From the NCBI GenBank assembly GCA_034687125.1, contig JAQGBZ010000182.1, positions 59,372-123,371 on the forward strand: 64,000 nucleotides of DNA. Reading direction: 5' to 3'. Each line of letters starts with the position of its first letter. The first letter of the stretch is position 1. Origin of the DNA: Neelides folsomi. Lineage: Eukaryota; Arthropoda; Collembola; Neelipleona; Neelidae. The notes beneath the pieces are model-generated. The model saw nothing but the letters and a program-made list of their open reading frames with translations, did not search any database and had not been told where the DNA came from. A program made the position numbers and the translations under genes. Of this stretch, positions 1-14,500 are shown one piece after another.

Positions 1-68
1 ACGTCAATTCAATCGTCAATACGAAATAAATACAAAATAATAAAAAAAATTGTTATATTATACTTATT

Positions 69-3000
69 TTAATGTGATGGTGTTGCAATTGGGGCTTGTT
101 TCTGATTCTGCTTTATGCCGTGATGAGAAAATCCCAAGCCGAGGAGCTTTGCAGCGTCTTGTGCATCAGGTTTTGACAGAAGCTGTTCGACAAGATGCTC
201 ATCACTGATACCCAAAAGTCTCCCGATCAAATCTCCATTCTTATCAAAACCCTTTCGACCAAGAAGAGTTGACGTGACTGCTCCTTTAATTCCCTTCGTT
301 GAAGGCGGCGTACCGCCAGTAATGTGTTTTTTGAGATGGCGAAGCATTGAATGTTTCAATGTGAAGCGACGAGAGCAGTGAGGACAAGTGAAGGGTCTTT
401 CACCGCTATGACTTCTAATATGTCGACGAAGATCTTCGACTGACCAAAAACGTCTGACACAAAACACACACATTACCTATAAAACAAATATCGTTTAATT
501 CCTGATAATAAACGTAAAACTTCTTGTTTTGCTCATTTTAAATGGTTTTATGAAATACCTTTCTATGAGTCAGATCCTTTTGATCTGGCGACACATTCAC
601 TTCCGTCTCTGAAGCCTCCCCAGGAGGAGAAGAAGAAAGAGCTCCTTTAGAAATCAAAAGATGAAGAGTCTCTTTGTGATCTTCTTCCATATGTGCAAGT
701 AAAACATCTCGTTCGCCTGCTGCTGCTTCGCACAAATGACATCTAACCAAAACATCTTATTTGTTTATCTTTTCCAAGCAAAATTGTTTAAATTATATGA
801 AATCATCAATCAGTATATTTATAATCTAAAAAATATAAACCATCTGGTTCTTTATGAAATTCACCTAAATGCAGCATCTTCTGGACTAGATCCATTAGAT
901 GTTGAAAGCTGAGGTTGCCCATTTCCCTTGTTTGGTTTTTGAGGCGTTAAAGCAAGAACATTATTTTTCTCGAGTTGTGCTTGTAATTTTGAAGGTTGTT
1001 TTTCCTCTACTTCTGCTTCCATTTCATCCTCTCCTTCAACTCCGTCTTCGTCCTCCTCTTCGTCCTCTGTCGTGTTATCTCCTGAAGATGTTTTCGGCCC
1101 ACCATTGTGTTTCCGAGCAAGGTGACGGTCACAGTTTGATTTCGTTGTGAAGAGAAGCGGACATTGGCTGCATTGGTATGGCTTTTGACCTGTGTGTGTC
1201 AGCAAATGACGACGGAGTGAAGATGACCAAGGAAATCGTCTCGTACAGAATTGGCATTGAATCTGTTCAACATGCAAACTCGTATATGAGTCACGTGTCG
1301 ATGAAATTTTTCTAATACTGATATTTATGAACCTAAATCTCATATTTAGGGTAAACTTTGAACTAAAAAATCAATCTTTCAGATAATATATTTCATAATC
1401 AATTAATAAAAGTACCTGTCTACATATTTAATTTTCCTTCTTTTCTTCATTTCATGATCTCTTTTAAACATTGTTTCAATCGTTAAAATTTGACGAAGAG
1501 TAAGATGTACTATTCAGTATGATTTATAAAATAATTTCATTTGGCCTAGGTTCAATATTGAATTGCATGTATGAAATTAGATTCTTAATATAATGAAAAT
1601 AATGGTAAATTAAAATTGGTGTTAGTTGTAAAATAAAATAATGAATAGATAATATGTTTACGAGTTACGAGCTAAGGCGTAATAATTATTATATTTAAAT
1701 ATAACATTACACATTAAGTAAACGTAATAAGATTGAAAAAGAAACAAATTAAAACTAGGACATGCAGCATGCAAAATGAAATCTGTGCAAAATAAAAAGA
1801 AAGCTTCAGAGTGCATTTTTAATAAAAAGATTTATTCCATTCGGTTAATATATTTATAGGTAGGTTCGTTAAAGAATAAATGAAACAGCACATGCTAATA
1901 CAATTCAAAATCATATAGACAAAAAGACTGAATTAGTATAACGGATAACTTAATGTTTTATATATAATATAAATATTGTGAAACATAATTTACTGGAGTA
2001 TACTAATAATGTATTAGTTAAAAGTATTAGTTAACTAAAATTAAAAATAGGGTAATCGTGAAAGACTCGTTTGAATAAAGTATATCAAATAAGAGAATGA
2101 ATAATATGCTCTTCAAAATAATTAAACTTTTATTGCATATCTACAAGACTTGCATTACTTGACTTAATGGAATAAAATAAAATGCAATAAATGTTTATTG
2201 TTCTGAAAAGTATTCTCTTATTTGATTTTTCACGTTAATGGACAATTGAGAAAAGTGAAGACGATCAAAAATCATGTGTATAAATACATAACTGCATCCA
2301 ATAGATAATGAGAAATATGTAATGTCATTTGTAATAATAATTAATGCTTATATATTAATATAATATATACCTATGTTAAAGTTTTATATTGATTAATAAG
2401 TATGTTATAAATAAATTGATAAGTATAAATAATGAATATGGGGTAAACAACATAACATCAACTCCAACTAAAGTATATTACACATATAATTATTACGTAC
2501 TCCCAGTTAAGATTATATTCCTCGAGTGACAATGATTACTGATTAACTTTAATATTGGTTATTATGATTATATGTATACTATGATCATGTTTAAAGTTAA
2601 GTTGAATAATCCTCACATCACAAAATATTTTCTGCACAATGTATAATTCAGAATAATTTTTTTAGAATATTGTCTTTATGTGAGGCAGAATTAAAAGTGA
2701 TTTGCCTATCTCAGGTAGATTTATTTAAGTATGAATGCACTATGTATGCAAGTATGTACCATTATGTACATGAATTAAAAATAGTATTTAATTAGGTAGT
2801 TTCAAAATATACAATATTTTGTAGGCACCTTTCCTCTTTTAAATATGAAATTTTAAAGTAATATAACAATAAATTAAATACTCGATGAAATACTATTTTC
2901 TGAATGAATATCATAATTAGCTTTATAACAACTCAAAAACAATGATTACAAACTACAATAATTATAAAAATGGACTTTCAACTTTTCATTATAGTACCAT

Positions 3001-6000
3001 GAAATAAATAAAGTTAGCTATTCAAGTACGTAAGTAATTTGTCATCCCCCCATTAATTGAGCATATATGAATCATATTTAAGTTCTTTTACTATTTAACG
3101 CAATAAGAATTGTAATGCTATTGTATGTTATGTATTATTTAAACTACTTATGTTGACGCAGATTTAGAACTGGAATAGCCAATAGCTTTAACCTCATTTC
3201 ATCTATATATATGCAAACTGACTTCAGGTGGGAATCAAACAAAACTCAATAGAACCAATAATAAATGTTTACTATAATATTTACAAAAAATAAACTAAAG
3301 TGTTGCAATTTGAAAAAAACAAAGAGCATTATTTTTAATTTTGAAGATTTTTAAATCTCAATGCTTCTGAGAATAAATCCACTTCCTTATTATGAAGACC
3401 TTTTTAATTAATACATTGAGAGATATTTAAAAGGAAATATGTAATAAAATTCTAAGCTCTAAACATTTGTTGAACACTCAATAAAAATGTAATAAACGGT
3501 GGTATATTTTTTAAATTGACTGATCAAAAATATATTATGTATAAATCCATAATAATTATCAAAATGATCAAAGAAGATTCGTCCTGTTTTGGAATACTTA
3601 ATTAATGCCAATTAATTTAGAAGAATTGACGAAAGGCGTTGATGCTATTCATGTTCATGTACTCCATATTACTGACCTTATGGGGAGCAGAAGAATAAGC
3701 AGATTTCTTTTTCTCTCCACATGAAGCCTTTGAATTGCCAGAATCTCTCTCTTCATCATCTCCAGTTGACCCATCGTCATCATCATCATCATGACCAGTG
3801 TCGTCACCTGATCCGTCGCCGTCTCCGCCATCTCCTTCAGCAAAATACTGAGCGAAGCTTGAATTTTTGACTCCATCCAGCAGTTGGCTGACACTTGCCA
3901 AATCCGGAGTCGATCCCCGTCCCATAATGAGCTTCCCGTTCTCAATGATATCTCCTTCACCCTCTGTCTCACTCCCAGCATTTCGCATTGAAGAATTTGA
4001 GAGCTTACGCTTCAATTGCTGAGCAATGACGGCTCTTACATTAACATTCCCAGCCTCCACCTTGTCAAGACCAAGTCCCAGAAGCTTCCCGTCCAACATT
4101 CCCATTTGACTGTATTTGTTTGGGTGCACCATTGTTGGGGGCCCAACCAGTGGGCTCTGTTGATTCTTCTGACGATTGATAACTCGATTAGATGGACTTC
4201 TTTGCCAAACGGTTGGATGTTGATGTTTTCCATGCCGTTCCATATTAGATCTAATCAAAATCAAATCATTTACAACCTGTTTTATAATAATTTAATCTAA
4301 TAAATAATCAAATTGTTTATTTTATGTTCATTTTTATTATTTTAACAACATACCGAAGAGTGAAGCGTGCAGGGCAATGGGGGCAAGCAAATGGACGTTC
4401 AGTTCGATAACGCCTTTGTTTAGGTTTTTGATATTCGCCACTGTTGTCCATTCTCTTTGACCGTGAGGAAGTGGCTGATGGAGAAACTGACGAATTTGAA
4501 GTAGAACCACCATCATTTGTAATGGCTGCATTAGCAGAGCTTCGTTTCTGACTATGTGAATCACGTTCCTCCCTCAACTCTCGATCACTTGAGCCTTTCG
4601 TTTCTTTTTCAATTACCAAACTTTCACGACTTCCAAAACTCGGTGTTGGGCTATAGACAAAGTTAAGATTAAGAAATATTGAATAAAAATATTGAATAAA
4701 TTGTAAATTAAATTGCGCTTCATTCATTATTATTTTACCATCATGAGTAGAGTTTCATGAGAAATTGTTAACTTATATTTAAATACCTTGCAATATAGCT
4801 TGGCATCTTTGGGGGTGAACTCGCTCCGAAACGATGTTTATCGGCGTTAGGTGGCTGGAGAAACGGATTGAATGCAGGGAAAGGGAAGAGGGAAAAGGGA
4901 TGTGTTCCCGTCCCAAGAGACCCCAAATTCTGATTCAATTGACTCCCCCCAAATGACCTTTAAAGATAAAATGCACATATATTAATTGAGTGTAACTTGA
5001 TATAATATGAGAGACATGTTGGAGATGATTTAACAATGATTTTTACCCAATGGGAAGCTGAGGATGAACAAGGGCTTCCTTCTTTGAATGAAATGGGGAT
5101 GTGATGAGGAGATTCGATACGTCTGGTGCTGGGTACAATGGCTTGGGTCGCAAGAGGGGCGAACATCGACGAAAGACATCTTTTTTACATTTGGTTGAAA
5201 GATCAACAGCGTCCATTGAAAGGTCAAGGGGCATTTCTTCATCAACGGCTCGAGGTTGGACAGGTTGAACCTTCGGTTTTGGAACCACGGCCGGACTCTT
5301 TCTCGACAAATTAAGACCCACTTCAACGACTTCAGGTTTAATTTGAGCAATGGCCGATGGGATATTGCTATGAGCCATTGGAGATCTGATTGGGGTGGTA
5401 ACTCCGTTTTCTGTTTCCGATTCCGATTCGTTGCTCGAGGATGGGATGCAGACAACAAAATTACGCATTCGGTCACGATCAATTTGACCGTGTCGATTCC
5501 TAAGATGTCGCTCACAATTTGCCTATCAAAACAAGTTAATATTAGATATTATTTGAATTTGAGACGTTTTGAGTCATTCTGTGTTGTGTTGTGTTCAGAA
5601 ATTAGACACATAAAAATAAATTTCTTTATTTCGCATTATAACCACAAGCTTTAGTTTAGGCTTTAAGGACAAGCACTCACTCAAATGAACGTGTTAAACG
5701 TCATTTCATTTTTAATTTATTTCCATTGAAAGATTCATCTTGGGTTAATTAAATCTACTATATAGAAAGTTTTTAAAACTGTTTTGCTTTTGCAGAGACT
5801 CCATTCGTTATATGCACAATAAAGGGTATTTATTTATTATTGGGTCTTTTAATGACCTTATTACTGATCCATGATGATTAATCAACATACCTTGGTAGTG
5901 AATGCAAAATAGCAGAGTCTGCACTGAAAAGGTCGTTCGCCGCTATGAGTTCTCATATGCCGAAGAAGTGTCGACTTGTCACAGCTTCCATAAGAACAAA

Positions 6001-8148
6001 CACCGCAACGGAATGGCAAATTGTCATCACGACTCCTAATGTCCGTCCCTTCATCTTCATACTCTTCGTCCTCTTCAATATTTTGTTTATCTTTCTTAAG
6101 AGAGTCAAGGCTTCTAATTCGAATCCCTTCGGTTTCATCTTCCTCCTCCTCAATATGCAGCGACCCATCATCGTCATCATACTCATGAGTGTCTGGAGAA
6201 TATTTTGCTTCAACCTTTAGGTCTCTTGTTGCCTCTTTGGCGCTCTTAAGTTCTGTGAGGATGTTCCTAATCATCCCATTCTTCCCTGACTCCATGCATT
6301 GTTTCTTATAAGGTGGGCTGTTGTTGTTGTTAAACCCTCCAATCGGTGAATGATAAGGTTCATCATCTTTATCCCTCTTGCAAACTGTTTCTCCGCTGTC
6401 ACAGTCAACATCAACATCGCTACTAGGTTTCTCAACAATCTAAAAATTAACAATAAAAGGTTCAGCAATGATGTTCGAATATAAAATTATTTATGCATAA
6501 TTAAACCAAGTCAATTGGTTAATTCAACTAATAAAATCAAAAGTAAAGAGACAAGCGGGTCAAAAAAAGAACTGTCACAAACTCGTTATTCCAATGGACT
6601 AAATGAACAAAGTAATAAAGATATGCAAAGAAGTGTCCTTGTAGCATCTTTTGCCATAATTATATGTTCATATACTACACAATCAAATGAGAAGTAGAGC
6701 GTGAGTCAGAGGGATAAAAAGCGTGAATGGGCTCCTTTATTCTTCTCACATCCTCCAACCGATTTGTTCCTCTTCTCTTCCCACCTCCGAGAGAGAGACG
6801 GACGAAGAACTGGCGTTTGGTATATAATGAAGAGTGAATGAACAAACTCTTGCCGTCTCCCTTCATGTGGAAAACCACATTGTTACACGGATCTGATGAG
6901 GCTAATCATGTAAAGATCTCCAGCTTCCTCACCATCTGACCACCCTCATCTCTGCTTAATGGAAAATTGATCCTCGACGCGGCACTCGCCGCTCTTTATC
7001 CCTATCGTTCCACACGCCTGATGTGGACATGCAGCCTGGCTCGTTACCATATAATACGAGTATACTCGTACTTTTATCAAAACCCTATTCCACTCCGTAT
7101 CATGAACAGAAATCGTTAGAATGAGATACCTGACTGGAGAACATTATCATTTACCTTCTCCAACCCATTCTCCCCTCTAGTCTACATGCATAATATAACT
7201 CTTCTCCCATCTCATCTCATCAATTCTTCACCATATATTCACAGGATAGGGAATTTAATAGGAAGACCGCACTGACTACTTTCTCCTCATCTGCTATGCA
7301 GCGGAATGGGAGGTGATGAAAATTAAAGGAGAGAGAAACGTCCGTCTCCTATCTCTTAAATTCTTTATGAGCTCATTCCACAAGATTCCTTTTAATGGGG
7401 GAGATTGGACAAACCTCTGCGCTTGAATCAACGTCTACTTCTGATAGACCCATTATTAAACGAATGAATGAGTGGGAGCAATTCGCATATATCTCAAATG
7501 CCATTTCCTCAAATTCCTCATTAAATGATAAGTCTTGTGCCAAATAGTATGACTAGTCCTTATAGACTCTTCTTTGCAATAAGTAATTGTTAGTTAAAAT
7601 GGAATGGAGATGATTGCTTAATAATGTTCATTTAGCAAAGTTTTCACCGCGGTTTATGCCTCAATGCAATCTCTCTGTCTCCTGTCTTTAAAAGGCCAAA
7701 CTCAATATTTAAAATATCGTATGTTACATGTTAAGAATGATTGAATGAATCATTCTATCTAATCATTCGCAGAACATTTTGTCAAAACATAAATTGAATG
7801 CAATGCAACTTATAAGTAGAAATGATTAAAATGACAAACCTTTGAAATCTGTGTTGGTTTTCTTTTACGAGCTCCCACTGCCTTATTTTCGGAGTGAATT
7901 GGCTCTGTATGATTATTGTCTTGATGGGCTTCAACCTCCATCGCTGTTACGCTCATGATTGGTTCTTCTACTGAATGAGATGAAATTGTTGGATTTGTGA
8001 GTGACTCCACAGCTCCTTTGCCTGCCTTCACCGCACTGGCACTTGATGTCCTTTTCCCCTTTTTAGGCGTCCTCTTCTTTCGCTTTTTGTACATCCAGAA
8101 TACTTCTAGCTTTCGACAAGGCACATTTTTACTCCCTTTGTTATCAAT
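69..8148 (-). CDS. RREB1: Pebbled/hindsight (RREB1)-like zinc-finger transcription factor, 5' end missing
   Basis: Nuclear zinc-finger regulator. In flies the orthologue controls epithelial morphogenesis and Notch/JNK responses. Nine exons read in frame: 8148-7840, 6439-5891, 5522-5047, 4957-4787, 4650-4354, 4250-3677, 1262-865, 742-559 and 476-69 (stop included). They give 1121 visible residues. The C2H2-type fingers in order are CGVCSYGSCDKSTLLRHMRTH, CRLCYFAF...ANCERHLRNRH (split by an intron), CPHCPARFTLRSNMERH (split), CQFCTRRFPWSSSLRRH, CSQCPLLFTTKSNCDRH, a weaker CHLCEAAAGE..H, CVFCVRRFWSVEDLRRH, and CPHCSRRFTLKHSMLRH. The pairs RFPWSSSLRRH + TTKSNCDRH and RFWSVEDLRRH + TLKHSMLRH are what I recognise as RREB1/pebbled. 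A CtBP-type PLDLS motif lies at 5231-5217, with acidic and Ser-rich linkers between finger groups. The first exon shown begins at an acceptor (TTTTAG, phase 0) and no start codon is certain, so at least one upstream exon is missing. The N-terminal part has a basic, NLS-like YKKRKKRTPKKGKR stretch. Confidence 0.82.
1263..3676 (-). other. Large AT-rich intron of the pebbled-like gene
   Basis: This 2.4-kb intron sits between the exon ending in SSAPHK (donor AAG|GTCAGT) and the exon starting IQCQFC (acceptor AACAG). It is very AT-rich and holds no ORF of note, repeat or RNA gene that I can recognise. It is far longer than the other introns of the 3' half (80-370 nt), so a skipped exon here cannot be excluded. 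Confidence 0.6.
6440..7839 (-). other. Intron of the pebbled-like gene with a GC-richer, GAGA-motif patch
   Basis: This 1.4-kb intron lies between the first two visible coding exons; both boundaries are phase 0. Its middle part (about 6700-7450) is clearly less AT-rich than the surrounding introns and contains several GAGAG/CTCTC runs and CTCATC-type repeats. It looks like the islands upstream of 8.1 kb and may be an intronic enhancer. I see no coding exon in it. Confidence 0.35.
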
Positions 8149-10080
8149 CTAAAATTCGGAAGAAATTAAATAATTAGCCAATCTCTTAATTACATACTAC
8201 TAAAATAATTATTATGTATGATGCACAAATTCATAGATGAGCGATTTTGCCATTTCATTTTCACCTCTTGTTAAAAGGTAGGTGAAGAGAGTTTCATTAA
8301 TTGGAAGAGTTCCCTCACAACCTTATACTTACATTCATATTAATCATTTGCAGACTCATCATAAATCAGCAGTTTAAAAAGAGCTCAAGTTGAGAAGTAA
8401 CTTTGTATGCATGTAATTATTTTTTATATGTCGCGTATTCTATTGTCAATTGTACAATTCTACATATTGGCCAGAATTTAACACCTTTTGGAATATATCG
8501 ATGATGGAACTTAAAGACGATTTTTACAGGAGCCCGACGACTCGAGTCAAGAAATGGGAGACTCTCTAAAATCTTTAATACATTTTCAACACATTATTAG
8601 CACGATCACCAATCGTTAGAACAAATACAAATTGCTCATAAAAGTTTACGAGGGCTAAATTCTCATTGTAGGCACACACTTGTCAATACCTTAATAAGAA
8701 AAACAATCTCAAATTCCATCTACCACAACCGTGTTCTAATTCTAGTTTAAGTGGAGCGTTTATATGTCAAAAGTAAAAACTTGTATCGAGAACAAGGAAT
8801 AAACGTTGTCACATATTCCACTCTGTGGAGAGTTTCATCTCTTTTGCATATTGGCTGGTCGGGTAATGAATCTTATTAATTTCTCGGAAAAGTGTAACAT
8901 TAGAGTATAAGGGTCGAAATGAAGTATTCTTTAAATTACTAAAATTACTTTTTAAAAAGTTTGTTTCAATCTATCTTTAAAGAACAATAATTGGTATACC
9001 CGTATATCCATCATGTCCTTTTCACCAGCTTCTTAATAATATCAAATACCTTCATTTGTTTTCACATGTATTTATAAATTGTAATAAAACTCATTTAAAA
9101 GATGTAATATTTTTACTTTATAATAATATGAACAATTACTGGGTATTTATTAGTTGAGCTTGTTTGTATGTATTTTATCTTCGCTTTATCAACCCGATGA
9201 TCAAATATTTTAGCTTCTTACCTTCTTCACCTTTGAAAGATTGTATTATGTGCGACCATGGAGTCGGAAGAACTCTTAGATTCTCTCGACGGATCAAGGA
9301 ATTTATGAATGAATAAATTAATGATAATTCTCTGAGGGAACTTTGAAGAAACCTGACGTCTTCATCCCATCTCTTATCTCCATTCTCATATGAATGAAGA
9401 GATTCGTTCGTGCCATTGTAAAATATGAAAAGAGAATTCCCTCAAAGTAGGATTCTCCTTCCCATACACTCTGCTTTTAATCTCTTTACAAATCATCTTC
9501 CGACCTCCGCCAGTATCAAGAGAGCCTGATTATGAATACATCCCAACATCGAGGTTTCCCCTATTTCTCTAAATGAGGAAAATTATACTTTTATGAACAC
9601 CAATATGAATCCCACATCATTGTAACTCTTCTATTGGTAACCCATGAATGGCATATGTATGAGTATACCTATGTACAATATGTATTGATGTAGTCAGAAT
9701 CCCAGAATGCAATGGTGATAAAAAAAGATAAAAGGCTCCCTATAAATATATCTATTGCTCCCATATTATCTCTCTTCGCTCCCTTTCAATCTCATGTTGT
9801 GGTGGAAGCGGATTTGAATACTCTTCTAAGCTTTATTGAGAATTCCTCTGAAGCCGAGATATATTCAAGATTGAACTACTTATTTTGCTTATTTCAGTGG
9901 TTGAGGTTGGATCAGATTACCACACCTGCGTGTAAGCTCGATTCAAACCATATAATGACTAATGAACAATAAAAGGATTGAGAGTGAAAAATAGAAATTC
10001 GGCATGAGTTGGAAATTAAATGCCAATATTAGCCATTAATCTAATTGAGGATAATTGGCAATAGAGGATTTTAATTGAAT

Positions 10081-11560
10081 GGAGCGATATGGTAGAGCGG
10101 CATGCGAATCTCAAAGAGCATCCCTAACATACCGCTCCGACTCCTAAGATGGAGAAGATGCAGAGGGAAGGGGCGGAGTAAAGAGCTGAGGATATGGAGA
10201 CTCCTCTAGACATGAGTGGAGGGGAGAGTATTGTTCATGCGGGATTCGGAGAAAAGGAGGACCCAGGAGGAAGCTGATGTTTTCCTCCGCCGTTGCCCCT
10301 GGAGATTCCCGGAGGAGAGGTTGGGAGGAGAATCGGAGGCCGGCACGTCCCATTTCCACTTCTCCGCAGACGGGGCCCGACGGAAATCATGAATAATTCT
10401 CTAGCACGAGGAGGAACGAGCTCCAGGAACGGGAGGAGGCTTTCAGATATTATTATAGTGCCCTATGTATACACGAATTTTCATACTATCCTCTCTTCTG
10501 TTTGGCTCTCCCGGATTCGGGTTGCCAAGAGACCTTGTTTCTCCATGGCTCTCTCTTGTCTCCGGACAAAGCCCCGCGTCCTGACGTTCCATCCGATCTA
10601 ATTCCAAGAAGCCAGAACGCACTCCCGTCGCTACCCCGAGTTCCGCCCATTGAAAGGCCCCAAAGTAATATATTACCGCCGCGGCCGTCTTGGAACCTCG
10701 GACAAAGGAGATCTTCGGGAAGAGGATGACGGGGGAAGAAAAATCGAACACGGCGGCGGTCGAGCCCCTCATGAATGTTGGAGTGGATGGAGGAGAACAC
10801 CTTTGTCCTCCTTCCCCTACCTCCCATGCATTTTGAATGAGCCCCGCGTCTTAGTCTTCCTTCAAGGGGAATCAGGGGATAATGGAGATAATGGGGGGGA
10901 GGGGAGGAACCTCGCGGATGCCTCCACTCAACTCCCGGGAACATTCCCCGGCCACCTACTAAATGATTGATGCATAATGTGCGGCCTCCATTCCCAACGG
11001 AGGAGAAACTTATCCCGCACGAGAGTCCTCGAGAGGTCTTCATAAATCCCAAGAGCTCTCCCCACTCCTCATGGAATATTCAGAACCCACCAGAATTCAC
11101 CTCTTTCCCCATTACTCTCCCTCTGTGTGTGTATCTTTCCCCGCCCCGTCCGCCGTCCTACTTTCTCCGCTTTCTCGGAACGAAGGTCCCCGCATGCCCG
11201 GCATCTTTTATACATTTTCCCCATCTCGCCCTCCACTTGGCCCATTCTCTCAATTATCCACTCTGATGAGGCCTCCGACGGTATGGGATGAGAAACTCTC
11301 AAGGCACGCAAGGGAAAGGAAAATTTCGACCTCGTTTCTTCCACCTCAAAACTTCTTCGACTCACCACACAATCATTATTATTCGCAATATATCGATAAG
11401 GCCCTCGGCGGCCCTTCTGACTCAACCAAAAGCCAAAGTATCTCCCCACCCATCTCATTTGCTTGTATTATTCATCTAACGATTCTAACGAATTTCCTTA
11501 TCACCTCTTCAATTATATTTATGATCTTACTGCTTCAGCTCCCATAAAGCCTTTCATATA
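10081..11560. promoter_or_regulatory. GC-richer island, candidate regulatory element or promoter
   Basis: This is the most GC-rich non-coding block of the window (GGAGGA, CCCGGC, CGCGG words, several CpGs), sharply bounded by AT-rich DNA. Overlapping ORFs on both strands here are what a GC-rich block yields by chance, since stop codons become rare. It could hold the 5' untranslated exon or promoter of the pebbled-like gene. No TATA or Inr arrangement was convincing enough to place a start site. Confidence 0.3.
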
Positions 11561-14500
11561 CCCCAAGTTTGGAAATGAATAACTCACAAGTTTCCATCTA
11601 TAAATAATTGTCTTCAAGATGATGAGAAAACAGATGAGGGATAAAGTCGATTGGAATGTTCTTAAAAGTTTAATAAGCTATTAAGAATGATTGATCGAAC
11701 ATGTTGAGAGGGAAGGTTGGAAAGTTACGCTCTGTTGAATTCCGCGTCATTTAATCTTATTCTATGTCAATATTTACTCCACATTAATCTTATTGGAAAA
11801 CATCAATTTGAGCCCTTTTAATTCAAATGATCCATAAGTTATATTAAGTTTATTAACGGGGCGGATCCGCAAATAATAATACAAGCTTGAGAATTCAATG
11901 TTCCAAATAATGATGATTTTTGAGACGCAAAAGGCAGATCGAATGTATTAAAAAGATCACACGGTTAGTTAATTTCTTCTAGTGAGTCAAATGAACCGTT
12001 TCCCTTAATCACTCTTACCCAAATAGGGGAACATGATCTTGTTTCCCTTCATCACCATGCTCAATTGGACATCATATCATCCATTGATTACATCCCAACC
12101 GCCTATCCCTCCAATATCTATTGTCTCCTTTCCCCTTCCCACTCTCTCAAATGGAAAATGATGATGAGAATTGGATTTGGCGTGGGGATTTGAAAGAGCG
12201 AGGGTGAGGGAGAGATCCGAATCCAGGTACACACACACACATGGAAGGTGAGTAATCCCATCTCTCCTCTCAAATAGATCAATAATAGTTTCAACTCGAA
12301 AGGGCTTGGACGGTCTCCCCCGCCCGTCACCGGCCAACAACGATGAAGTAAGAATAACAACAAACCCAGGACCTCAATGTAGCCAGAATAGATTAGACAA
12401 GTTGGGATTTCGAGGGAGGCTGTTGATACACATGCACACGGTGATGAAGGTAAAGGAGAGCACAGGTAGTTCGGGCAGTGTAAAAGGGCCGAGGGAGCAG
12501 GTGAGCACCGTGCAAAGAGTATAATAAAAGAACATATTCCCAATATGTATTTTATATGAAATCCTTTCAGCGAGAAGTCAATAGGGGAAGAGGTGGGTAT
12601 GTTATTATAAGTTATACTCCTTTTCACCGAACCGCGGTTCGTGAAACTCAAATGGACCTTTTGCCCCTTCTTTTGCTCTTAACTTTATCTTCTCCAATGG
12701 ACCTTTTAATGAAAAAAGAACTTCCACTTCCCTCAAGGAATTCCATAAGACATTTACTTGCCACTAAAGAGGCGAATAAGAAGAAAAGTTGAAATCTCAA
12801 AATATAATTTCGCCCTTTCCTTCCTCGTTTGATAAAAAAGCTTTTATAATTGCCATCTTTTTCCTTCCACAGAAAGTTTTTTAGAAGGGAAAAGAGAGTA
12901 CATAAAGATCGACGGGTATCATGGCGTGTTGGTAAATTGCACAAATAAAAGAAGTGGAAATAAAAAGTGTGGGAATCTGCAAAGAGTTGCGAGAACGTCG
13001 AGCGGGAGGCGGCGATTGTGAATGCTATAAGTATGTATAGCACAAGATTGTGGAGATCTCTGAACGTAAGAGAAACGAGATCAGAGATTAGGATCCACAC
13101 ATGGGAGCCGAGTGGTCGAGGAGGATGAGGGAGACGCGCCGAGGGACCATAGAGGATTCAACCACCTCGAGTGGCACATAGGCTTTTAGGTTCGCCTAGC
13201 GAATCGCAAAGACTCCGCAGCTCATCTGCGAGAGTCCCCTAAATCGATAAGATGGGAGAAAGACGCAAAGACCTCTTGAAAACACCCAAGTTTAAAAGAT
13301 GTGTAAACAAATCTCCATATCTTTGCTTATTCCATTTATGAATCTTCTCTTTAATCCCCATTGAACCATCAAGTTAAATATGAATAACCACTAAGTTTTA
13401 CGAGTATGCTCTACACAATCTTAATATACCTAAGATTACTTTGATCTATTATATCAATAGAAGTCAATTAATCTTTGAATTTAATGATAGGTGAATTGGA
13501 TTTAATTAAAATGTAACCAATTTGCGTTTACTTTATGAAACGTATGTGAATTGATAGTGATGGGAATGTAAAGAAGACACACGATAATGAAAGATGTCTT
13601 ACCGAGATCGAGATCGGCCACCGGCACCTGCCAAGTCCGGAGAAGAACTGATGAGGAGGAGCAGGCGGATCCTCTCGCCGTTTCGCCCCCTTCATCATCT
13701 CTTTGCCTCCCCCTCGTCCCACCTCCTACCTTCACTTCACCGCTTCCTTCCAGCATGTGTTTTTCTGGGGAGAAGTGGAAGGATCCAATGAAACATCAAT
13801 GAAGTGGAGAATTAGATTTATTTATATACGCACGGTCATTTTTTCCTCCAGCTTGGTCAAATAAAACGTATTTGCTCCTTTGGATGAGAAAGGGATGAAG
13901 AGGCTTTGGCTAGGCATTGGCATTGTACACAGAAGAAAGAAAAGATAGATTGAGTTTGGAGACCGAAGGAGATTAGATTTATTTTTATGAGGACCTCGCA
14001 TAAGAGAAATAATACACCCGGAGACGGTCAAGTCAAAAGGCTTCCTTGTCGGCCGTTCATACTCAACTCAGATCAAACTATAAATATGAGTGGATGTAAT
14101 GGACGTTGACCCTTTTGCCTCTTCAATTCCTCCCTCATCTCAAGTTGAAGTGTCGTGTTTATAAATCATTATATTGGTGGAGAGAGACATTCTCTTGAGC
14201 AAACTTCCCATCTTCGCAGGCCCAGCATGAATTTAAGGGGAGAGGATTAGCAGTAAAATAAGTTCCTTTTCTTCCTTTTCTGGCAACTGCGTCGGAGAAC
14301 ACATTCCAATGTATAACTCTGACTGTGTGAGAGGAGCAAAGATCCACGGAAGAGGAATAAGACTCAACTACGTAGGGCCCTTTCTTAATACGTACCTTCC
14401 ATTTATAATCTCCGTCCTAAATATGTACAAAAATACTCTGATGAACGAGAGCTTAAAATTATCTGATTCCGCCAACTGGGAGATTCCCAACCAAAGCCGC

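Noticed and set aside
9930-9965. GCTCGATTCAAACC, reminiscent of a tRNA T-arm
   Set aside because: No matching acceptor stem, D-arm or anticodon arm around it on either strand.
10486-11052. 188-codon minus-strand ORF in the GC-rich island
   Set aside because: It overlaps other ORFs on both strands, has no domain pattern, no splice-supported continuation and a composition explained by the GC-rich block.
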